The notes under the pieces are model-generated. The model was not told the DNA's origin, searched no databases, and worked only from the letters and a program-made list of their open reading frames with translations. Below are positions 58,001 to 64,000 of a stretch of DNA of 64,000 bases, piece after piece (position 1 is the first letter of the stretch; each line of letters starts with the position of its first letter). A program made the translations under genes and the position numbers. Origin of the DNA: Barnesiella propionica (GTDB lineage: Bacteria; Bacteroidota; Bacteroidia; Bacteroidales; Barnesiellaceae); contig NZ_JAOQJK010000001.1 in assembly GCF_025567045.1 (NCBI RefSeq), positions 1-64,000 on the forward strand, written 5' to 3'.

Positions 58001-58273
58001 TCCCCATACCACCCCCTGTTTGGAATGAACCGGAAAGACCCGTTCATAAAAATCTTTTATAATAGAAGACCGGAATTCTGTAAAATCTTCACTGCGATAA
58101 TCTTCACACACCAACTTATGAAAATCCTCGAAAGAAATCATATCATTGTCCAATCCAAAAAGATCGGCAAGAAATTCTGAACACACAAAATGTCCTGTCA
58201 AAAAATCAGCTTCCCACCAACCTATCTGGGCCAGAGAAGACATTTTGCGAAACCGCTCGTTACTGTCAAGCAT
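55061..58273 (-). CDS. cytoplasmic hybrid histidine kinase with PAS and GAF domains
   Basis: A 1070-residue protein without membrane helices. Order: PAS-like (1-125, with GWWEAD), GAF (about 150-320, SLMVVPLTNCDSVWGYMGLD), three PAS domains (about 325-420, 440-555, 565-685), HisKA SHEIRTPLNAIVGFSNLL, HATPase (FVNNAMKF, DTGVGIE, GTGLGLSI) and a receiver with ILMDIRMPVMDGLEA. It would sense a cytoplasmic signal. Its N-terminus has a homologous fragment at 49221. No partner regulator nearby. Confidence 0.87.
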   Translation of the reverse strand: MLDSNERFRKMSSLAQIGWWEADFLTGHFVCSEFLADLFGLDNDMISFEDFHKLVCEDYRSEDFTEFRSSIIKDFYERVFPVHSKQGVVWGRARLGGSEINPVTKEKLSSYGSFQLIDDPGRSPDSDFHNVNNLLSHQKSISQSLLRFLKDENVENCVDNILKDILKHYQAERAYIFEFDKEHTYHYCTHEVLSSKDISAEKDNLQYTMVDESPWWCNHILSGQPIILDTINQLPAEAASEYEILARQNIKSLMVVPLTNCDSVWGYMGLDLVKSYHVWSNNDYQWFLSLANIISICLELRKAKDNVIREKQFLYNLFRYMPLGYIHMSVIRDKEGVPCDYRILDANQICLDIFGRFSGNFVGRLASEIYEDPKKKVDFILDILDKGIYKEMDEYVEENEIYSHWIVYSPEKDEVVGLFINLAENVKASRAMDRSEKLFKNVFANIPVGVEIYDKNGTLTDLNNKDMEIFGIVKKSDVLGVNLFSNPNINTELRKRIREEDMVDFSMNYQFKNVNGVYYNSQKSTGIDLYTKICKWYDNQGVFNGYVFLNIDNTERFDSLNRIRDFENFFSFISDYAKVGYCKLNLADMKGYAIKQWFKNLGEDENTPLSEIVGVYSKLHPDDRIKALEFICNVINGTEKNFQRDVRVMRNGKDERWNWLSMNMIVTNYDPEQNIIELIGINYDITELKETEAELVIARDEAQAMDRLKSAFVANMSHEIRTPLNAIVGFSNLLVDTNDIEERRKYIKIVQENNDLLLQLISDILDLSKIEAGMFDFTFDNVDANKLCQEIVYSLQIKTSENVNLVFDDNEQECYLRSDKNRLYQVLSNFVNNAMKFTHEGSIHVGYEIKGEHIEFYVSDTGVGIERERQSQIFERFVKLDHFVNGTGLGLSICKSIVEQLGGSIGVDSEPGKGSRFWFTHPYVIPLQNKEDSMTVSQSNEINNMVVRKDNPVVLVAEDTRSNYLLIFSILRKDYTVEWAHDGLEAVQMCKELSPDIILMDIRMPVMDGLEATRKIREFNSTIPILAVTAFAFESDKEKAREAGCSGFITKPISVSLLKEQIKNALNGIL

Positions 58274-58453
58274 ATATTATATTAATATTTTCACCTGAAT
58301 CTTTTCTATTGCCGTGTAAATATAAACAATTATTCACAAGTTACATAGAAATTATAATAAAAATAGCACAAAGTCCCCTACAAAAGGAACTATTACATGA
58401 AAAACCATTACATAAAAAATATGGTATCACCTCCTTATCATATATATTTACTG

Positions 58454-59524
58454 TTAATAGTCAAACTCCAATCGGGTAATAACCGGGTTATGATCGCTCC
58501 ATTTAAATTGCGGAGAATAGTAATCGGTTCCCCTCATGTGTTGTGAATAAAAAATATAATCGATCCTAAACATACGCCACATACCACGATACGTATATCC
58601 GTAACCATTTCCGCAAGCTATAAAACTATCTTTCAGAGAACCTTTTAATTTACGGTAAGTAAAAGACGCAGGAGTATCGTTAAAATCACCACACACAATA
58701 ACAGGATAAGGGCTTTTGTCTATCAGATTACGGATCAGGCAAGCCTGCTCTGCCCGTTTGCCAAAGTTGTCCAAAAGAGATTCTTTCATATAGGAAAGAG
58801 CTCTTTCCTCTCCGTTAATATCATCGAATCGCTGGCTTTTAGCAAGTTTCGAACGGCTGCTATTCAAATTGGTAGTCTGCATATGCACATTGTATACCCG
58901 TATAACTGTATCATTTATTAAAACATCGGCCCACATACCACAATTCTCACTATCCCTAAACGGAATGAAATAAGAAGACCGGATAGGATATTTGCTAAAA
59001 ATGGCAATACGAGTCTTCCCGTCTTCTACAGGTACTGTTTTATACGGATATGCCCGGAATGCATTATAAATACTATCTTTTGTAAATTGCGTATTCCAGC
59101 CAAATTCCTGTAAACTAATAATATCTACATTTTCTTCGTTCATATACCTGGCTATTTCTTTCGCCGTATAACCGGTAGTCTCGCGATTAAACACACGTAC
59201 ATTAAATGTGGCCACTTTCAATGCATATCCCCCGGAATTATGATCTTTATTATATTGTATTACCGAAGACAAATAATTTAAATTAACCAAAACAGCTATT
59301 ACCGGAAGCCATATCCAATATTTTTTTCTAAATCCCCAATACAAGGCAAGCCATAAATTCAGGATCAACAAGCCGGGTAAAATCAATCCTATAACAGCCA
59401 TTACAGGATGGTATGCAGGATGATAATAGGAAGAAAAAGCTCCCGCACACGTCACCATAGCAATAAGAAGTGTTATTGACACTATTATGCTATAAAAGAA
59501 TTTAGATACTGCTAATTTTCCCAT
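58454..59524 (-). CDS. endonuclease/exonuclease/phosphatase family protein, membrane-anchored
   Basis: A 356-residue protein. About three N-terminal membrane helices (10-92), then the EEP domain: KVATFNVRVF, SLQEFGWNTQF (catalytic Glu), VHMQTTN, VCGDFNDTPASFTYR and SDHNPVITRLE (catalytic His). Family members hydrolyse phosphodiesters in DNA, RNA, lipids or inositol phosphates. Being membrane-bound, it may act on a lipid or outside the cytoplasm; substrate not clear. Nine bases separate it from the GT2 gene upstream, so it ends this operon. Confidence 0.82.
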   Translation of the reverse strand: MGKLAVSKFFYSIIVSITLLIAMVTCAGAFSSYYHPAYHPVMAVIGLILPGLLILNLWLALYWGFRKKYWIWLPVIAVLVNLNYLSSVIQYNKDHNSGGYALKVATFNVRVFNRETTGYTAKEIARYMNEENVDIISLQEFGWNTQFTKDSIYNAFRAYPYKTVPVEDGKTRIAIFSKYPIRSSYFIPFRDSENCGMWADVLINDTVIRVYNVHMQTTNLNSSRSKLAKSQRFDDINGEERALSYMKESLLDNFGKRAEQACLIRNLIDKSPYPVIVCGDFNDTPASFTYRKLKGSLKDSFIACGNGYGYTYRGMWRMFRIDYIFYSQHMRGTDYYSPQFKWSDHNPVITRLEFDY

Positions 59525-59532
59525 AATTCACA

Positions 59533-60711
59533 TCAGGAATTTCTTTTCGCCTTTTCCCATACACCTGTTCCTCTCTTCTTACGAAGATAGAAAAATCCTC
59601 TGATCACATTCACGTTCATGAATAAAAAATAATAGGGAATAAACAGAAATTTATTCTTTATAGACTTTGTAGACAGGTAATATCCCCACAAACCCGATAT
59701 ATAAAAGAGGCATTGCAGCACCAGCAACAACCAGTAAATAAAAGAACCTGTACCCAGCGCAAGTATGATGTTCACAGGAAAAAGTAAAAAAAGAAGAATG
59801 GGGGTTAACGACCACCGTAATACCCGATGAGATACATACTGGAAAGTAAGCATTCCATAACGAAACGGATTCAACAAATAACGCAAGCGCATAATAGACT
59901 GAAGGCCTCCGGCTGCTATACGTACTTTTCTTTTCTCCTCTTCATGCATATCGGCCGAACCGCTCTCTACCGCATATGCAGCATCGCAATAAGCGATTTT
60001 ATATCCTTTTCCGGCTATGCGCAATGATAGAATAAAATCATCCAGCAATGTATTGTTTTCCATCTCTTCAAATAATTCCCGGCGAACAGCAAACAGTTCC
60101 CCGGCAGCACCTACCGCAGTATATAACCGGGAATCAAGAGATTTAAGACAAGACTCATATTTCCAGTATATTCCTTCTCCACCGGCAGCAGCAGCGTCCT
60201 TATCTTGCACGGCGATGCGTTTCTCTCCGGCAACACATCCTACCTTCTTATCCCGAAAACAAGCTACAATCTCACGAAGGGCTTCCCTATTTATCATTGT
60301 ATTGGCATCGGTAAACACGACTATCGGAGTATGCACATACGCCATTCCTCTATTCAATGCGGCAGTTTTTCCGGAACGTTGTGGCTGGTGAAGAACATCA
60401 ACACCCGGATATGCCGATAACAACTCACCGGTTCTGTCATTACTACCGTCTGTTACCCACATTATTCTCAATTTGTCTTTCGGATAATCAAGAGACAAAG
60501 TATTATTCATCTTCTCTGCTACTACCGCTTCTTCATTATATGCCGCAATAAAAAGTGTTACCTCCGGCAAACCGCCTTCCTGTTCAGGTATTACCGTCCG
60601 GCGGAAACATTCCTTAATTTTCACCAGCAAGTAAAGCAAAATACCATATCCTAAATATGTATAGAAAATGATAAACAGACTTATCCAAAAAATAAATTCA
60701 AGAATACGCAT
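59533..60711 (-). CDS. GT2 glycosyltransferase, membrane-bound
   Basis: A 392-residue protein. One N-terminal helix (4-32), GT2 domain about 50-270 with FIAAYNEEAVV, TDGSNDRTGE, TDANTM (DxD-type), LLDDF and RKVRIAAG (the Q/R-x-x-R-W-like acceptor motif), then three or four C-terminal helices (290-375). This layout occurs in polymerising or lipid-linked GT2 enzymes. It probably builds a cell-surface glycan. It leads into the EEP gene and lies 61 bases after the acyltransferase. Confidence 0.85.
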   Translation of the reverse strand: MRILEFIFWISLFIIFYTYLGYGILLYLLVKIKECFRRTVIPEQEGGLPEVTLFIAAYNEEAVVAEKMNNTLSLDYPKDKLRIMWVTDGSNDRTGELLSAYPGVDVLHQPQRSGKTAALNRGMAYVHTPIVVFTDANTMINREALREIVACFRDKKVGCVAGEKRIAVQDKDAAAAGGEGIYWKYESCLKSLDSRLYTAVGAAGELFAVRRELFEEMENNTLLDDFILSLRIAGKGYKIAYCDAAYAVESGSADMHEEEKRKVRIAAGGLQSIMRLRYLLNPFRYGMLTFQYVSHRVLRWSLTPILLFLLFPVNIILALGTGSFIYWLLLVLQCLFYISGLWGYYLSTKSIKNKFLFIPYYFLFMNVNVIRGFFYLRKKRGTGVWEKAKRNS

Positions 60712-60772
60712 ATGTCTTTTTACAAACTATTATAATTTTTAAATCGTTTCACTCTCTAATAAAATATTTTTT

Positions 60773-61858
60773 TTAATCGCCCATAAATATATAGAGGAAC
60801 CGGGGACATCTGCTCCGTAAAAAATTGTAAAATACATAACATAAAAAAATAACTAAAGAAGGTACTGCCACATATAAAAGCAATAACATGGCATTACTAT
60901 CCGGAGCTATGATCTTATAAGCAGCTCTTTTCAATAACATTAATATCTGCTGATGTATGATAAAAACAAAAAAACTACCAGCCGAAAGTTTTACCAGCTT
61001 ATTCCCATATCCTTTTATTATAAGCCAATGACAAAGATTAAACATAAATATTATTCCTACTAATATATATAGGAAATAAATGTAATTATAATATATTTTA
61101 AAATGATGTAAAACGACAAAAGAAGCGATATAAAAAAAAGGAAACAATATAAAACTTGAAACTCTACTATTCCGAACGAACAAAACCAGATCCGTATTTT
61201 TTATGCTCGCAAACGCCCCCAATATAAAAAAGTATGCAAATTGACTACCGGAAAATCCGATTATGTCGAATACGGAAAAAACATACCAGATAATGCTTAT
61301 AACAAGAAATCCCCACACTCCTGTGACTTTCAGATAAATATAAATGAAAGGAGAAAACAGACATATAATGAATAAATCGATTAAAAACCAACATTGTCCG
61401 ACAAAAGGATATCCGGTGAATATGCCGGTATAGGCATTAATAAAATCAAGCCAGTTATAATCGGCAATCAGTTTATTTTGCCCGGAGAACAGGCTCCTGG
61501 TATAAGGAAATTCCTGTGCTATAAAGAATAATAAAAGGAAAAAAGTAGTACTTATCAAGACCGGCATAAGTAATCTATGCGCCCGGTTTTTTATTTTTTT
61601 TATATAACACGACCAGGTGTTACTGTAGTTCATAAAAAACAAATACCCGGCTATTGCGGCAAAGAGTGGAACCGCGATCCAATTCAGAAAAGAAAGGTGC
61701 TTAATTACAAACTGATATATTACAAATCGAGAGTCGAAATCCTGAGGTACAGGTGCTGTAATTACCATATGCATAAAAACGACCTGCATACATAAAATCG
61801 TACGGCTAGCACTAATCGTACGTGAAATGTCGGACGGTAGCCTGTTAGAATATTCCAT
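60773..61858 (-). CDS. acyltransferase 3 family membrane protein
   Basis: A 361-residue protein with about ten membrane helices. N-terminal SRTILCMQVVFMHMVITAP carries the Arg and the conserved His (H31) of the family; then FAAIAGYLFFM, VGQCWFLIDLFIICLF and KLSAGSFFVFIIHQQILM. Such proteins O-acetylate or otherwise acylate surface sugars. It lies between glycosyltransferases, which fits modification of the same glycan. Confidence 0.85.
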   Translation of the reverse strand: MEYSNRLPSDISRTISASRTILCMQVVFMHMVITAPVPQDFDSRFVIYQFVIKHLSFLNWIAVPLFAAIAGYLFFMNYSNTWSCYIKKIKNRAHRLLMPVLISTTFFLLLFFIAQEFPYTRSLFSGQNKLIADYNWLDFINAYTGIFTGYPFVGQCWFLIDLFIICLFSPFIYIYLKVTGVWGFLVISIIWYVFSVFDIIGFSGSQFAYFFILGAFASIKNTDLVLFVRNSRVSSFILFPFFYIASFVVLHHFKIYYNYIYFLYILVGIIFMFNLCHWLIIKGYGNKLVKLSAGSFFVFIIHQQILMLLKRAAYKIIAPDSNAMLLLLYVAVPSLVIFLCYVFYNFLRSRCPRFLYIFMGD

Positions 61859-61890
61859 AAACTATTCTTTTATATTAATAACACTATTCT

Positions 61891-62793
61891 TCAACCTGGT
61901 TTTCTTTTCGTTCTTATCACTGATAACCCATCTTTAGCACCTTTCAACAAAGGATTAATCAATTTAAATTCAAATTTAAATAAATAAATCAATAACTTTT
62001 TAGGAATCGCTACCAACACCTGATATAAATAGGATAAAATACGGTCCTTTACCCCTGAGATGTTTCTACTTGCAAAAATAAGCCGGTTACGTGTATGATA
62101 ATATACTTGTAACGGACTTTGCAAACCCACACTGGCACTTTCTTTATGACCTATTACCGCCTGTGGTTCATACCATATACCGAATCCATGCTCCTGCATA
62201 CGCCTGCACCAATCCAGCTCTTCATAATACAAAAAATAATCTTCCGGCATTACACCGAATATCTCTATATCTTTACGGCGTATCATCATAGCCGCCCCGT
62301 TAGCAAATGCAGTCTCCCCGGCCCTGTCGTACTCGCCGTTATCTTTCTTCCCGTAACCGAGAAATTCATTCCTAAGCGTGATACGGCTCATCGGAGTTGC
62401 CCCGGCATATTGCAATACCGTATATTCGGGCCAAAATGTGGTTTTAGGAGAAACGCAACCTATATTGGGATCACGTTGCAGACACTCCACCAGAACCGAC
62501 AAAACCGGCTTCGTAATTACCGTATCGTTATTCAGAAAAAACAAATAATCTCCCTTTGCCTTTCCGATGCCTAAATTATTTCCCCCTGCAAATCCCAAAT
62601 TTTCTTTGCTACAAATAATTGTCACATCGGGAAATTTGTCTTTCAGCCTCTCTCCGTCACGATTGCGGGAAGCATTATCTACGATAATGACTTCATAAGG
62701 ATGAGTTTCGACTCTCCTTAACGAATCTATCAATTCGCAGGTATCGTTAAACCCGTTATAATTTACCAATATAATAGATACCAGATTATTCAT
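61891..62793 (-). CDS. GT2 glycosyltransferase, rhamnosyltransferase-like
   Basis: A 300-residue GT2 enzyme without N-terminal helix: SIILVNYNGFNDTCEL, IIVDNASRNRDG, GFAGGNNLGIGKAKGDYLF, FLNNDTVI (DxD-like), ANGAAMMIRRKD, FLYYEELDWCRRMQEHGFG. This pattern is typical of rhamnosyl- and related transferases of surface polysaccharides. Donor not proven; the dTDP-rhamnose enzyme rfbD lies elsewhere in the window. It overlaps the upstream GT2 gene by eight bases. Confidence 0.85.
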   Translation of the reverse strand: MNNLVSIILVNYNGFNDTCELIDSLRRVETHPYEVIIVDNASRNRDGERLKDKFPDVTIICSKENLGFAGGNNLGIGKAKGDYLFFLNNDTVITKPVLSVLVECLQRDPNIGCVSPKTTFWPEYTVLQYAGATPMSRITLRNEFLGYGKKDNGEYDRAGETAFANGAAMMIRRKDIEIFGVMPEDYFLYYEELDWCRRMQEHGFGIWYEPQAVIGHKESASVGLQSPLQVYYHTRNRLIFASRNISGVKDRILSYLYQVLVAIPKKLLIYLFKFEFKLINPLLKGAKDGLSVIRTKRKPG

Positions 62794-63955
62794 CGGAAGA
62801 TACGTTTTGATGTGGTGTGTTATTAAAACTCATATCTTTACGGTACATCCGGATACAGGCGCCTACATAGCTCCGGACAGATACACATATTAATACAGGC
62901 AATTTCAATAAACTCATGAACAAAGCCCGGTTGTACATCTCGAAAGGTATAGCTATGGCAAAAATAACCATTTCCAGGAATATAAGGCTCCACCATTTTA
63001 CTGAAACGGGGAAAGAAACAAAACTCCAGATAACAGCAAAAAGTACAGCTGTTATAAATCTTATTTGTTTGGGAAAAGGAATCCACTGGAAGAACTTATC
63101 CACCATATTTTTATTTATGGCGCCCGATTTCATGGCTTTCAACAGAGACGCCAGAACTACGGTTTGAGAATGAGCCCACCGGATACGCTGTCCGAAAAAT
63201 ATCTTCTCGGTTGCAGTCTTTTCATCATAAACATAGACCTTATCTCCATAATCTACAAAAATACCTTCTTTCGCCAGTAAAACTTCCATTTCCTTATCTT
63301 CGGCGAAAGTCGTACATTTTCCAATGTTTTCTTTTATCCAGTTAAAATCGAAAACGATGCCAGACCCGATAATGGCTGAAGAAAAACCGGCATTCACATG
63401 CCCTTTCCTGTAAATCGTATTGTTTATCTCTTCGGCAACAGCATCCCATACCGCGACAGAAGTATTACAGTTTTTCCAGGTCCGGTGTAATTGCAAAGCA
63501 ATATCTTCCCGGGAGACATTGTTAACCTGCTTCAAAAAATCTTTACCAACTATATTATCGGCATCCAAAATAATAACCTTATCATATCCTTCTATCCGGT
63601 CCAAAGCAAACTTGATGGCTTTCGACTTTAAACTTTGCTTAAAATCCGGTATTAATAATTTTACAGGCAATTCGGATAAAATCCGGTTTGTTTCATCCGT
63701 CATTTTATCAGATACCACTACAACCTTATATCTATCTTGTGGATAATCCTGATCCAGGAACTTACAGACCGAGTCCAATATAACAGCATCTTCCTTATAA
63801 GCAGGAAAAATAACGGCGAAAGATTGCAATGAAGTCTCATGCTTTTTACCTTTGGAGGTGCGTGGAAAAAAGGAATAAAATGTAAAATAGGCGTTATATA
63901 AAACATATAGCGCAATAACACAGAATATAAAATAATCTATAATCGTAAAAAGCAT
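62786..63955 (-). CDS. GT2 glycosyltransferase, processive type
   Basis: A 389-residue membrane protein. N-terminal helix (5-28), GT2 domain with FAVIFPAYKEDAV, VVVSDKMTDETN, ILDADNIVG (DxD), CTTFAEDKEME and FFGQRIRWAHSQ (QxxRW), then about three helices near 290-365. This is the plan of cellulose- or hyaluronan-synthase-like enzymes and N-glycosyltransferases. Product unknown. First gene of the leftward glycan unit seen here; its promoter is probably beyond 63955. Confidence 0.85.
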   Translation of the reverse strand: MLFTIIDYFIFCVIALYVLYNAYFTFYSFFPRTSKGKKHETSLQSFAVIFPAYKEDAVILDSVCKFLDQDYPQDRYKVVVVSDKMTDETNRILSELPVKLLIPDFKQSLKSKAIKFALDRIEGYDKVIILDADNIVGKDFLKQVNNVSREDIALQLHRTWKNCNTSVAVWDAVAEEINNTIYRKGHVNAGFSSAIIGSGIVFDFNWIKENIGKCTTFAEDKEMEVLLAKEGIFVDYGDKVYVYDEKTATEKIFFGQRIRWAHSQTVVLASLLKAMKSGAINKNMVDKFFQWIPFPKQIRFITAVLFAVIWSFVSFPVSVKWWSLIFLEMVIFAIAIPFEMYNRALFMSLLKLPVLICVSVRSYVGACIRMYRKDMSFNNTPHQNVSSDE

Positions 63956-64000
63956 GTTTTCAATAAATTAATAAATTTACAACAAATATATATTATTTAT

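Overview
The window is a piece of a Bacteroidales chromosome (phylum Bacteroidota). Promoters read TTTG-19 bp-TAnnTTTG, most start codons have an A-rich leader instead of a Shine-Dalgarno sequence, a large surface protein ends in a type IX secretion sorting domain, and core genes such as the DUF4924 protein and the hybrid histidine kinases are of Bacteroidota type. I cannot fix the genus. The left half (1 to about 30.8 kb) is the right-hand part of an integrated siphovirus-like prophage whose left end lies outside the window. The right half is host chromosome.

Prophage, left to right. Rightward late genes (1-4430) hold a tail-fibre-like protein, a lysis cassette (membrane protein, holin, M15 endolysin, lipoprotein that looks like a one-gene spanin) and three tandem paralogues of unknown function. 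A bidirectional terminator separates them from a leftward set (4514-8242) with an 892-residue protein that may be a tail component. From 27602 down to 8550 runs a long leftward early operon: HTH/excisionase-like protein, tRNA-Arg(CCU), RecT, PD-(D/E)XK exonuclease, SNF2 helicase, DUF1064 nuclease, DUF4373 replication protein, DnaC-like helicase loader, PcfK/PcfJ, two SAM methyltransferases, a radical SAM enzyme, a MazG-like pyrophosphohydrolase, an ASCH-like protein and many small unknowns. Several genes are too short for ordinary gene finding, and there are scars: a methyltransferase reduced to its two ends and a frameshifted small gene. The repressor (27735) faces the early operon across a well-formed promoter with a candidate operator pair. 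Behind it is an AT-rich cargo segment (28.1-29.5 kb), then a tyrosine integrase next to prfC.

Host chromosome. prfC, rfbD and a DUF4924 gene form an operon behind a decayed gene. Next come a BspA-type leucine-rich-repeat surface protein, a short O6-alkylguanine transferase-like protein, phosphoglucomutase, a C69 dipeptidase with an M23 peptidase, and tRNA-Asp. Between tRNA-Asp and an imperfect copy of its 3' end (44132-45802) sits a small fossil integrative element with a broken tyrosine recombinase and an orphan PIN-domain gene.

From 46 to 58 kb there are three large hybrid histidine kinases, a receiver-kinase protein and a fragment of a fourth kinase, with a UDP-glucuronate decarboxylase among them. 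From 58.4 kb to the end, leftward genes encode an endonuclease/exonuclease/phosphatase family protein, three GT2 glycosyltransferases and an acyltransferase, which suggests surface polysaccharide or glycan synthesis. Phosphoglucomutase (glucose-1-P), RfbD (dTDP-rhamnose) and the decarboxylase (UDP-xylose) could supply sugars to it.

All identifications were made by reading the sequence, with no database search. Domain limits are approximate.
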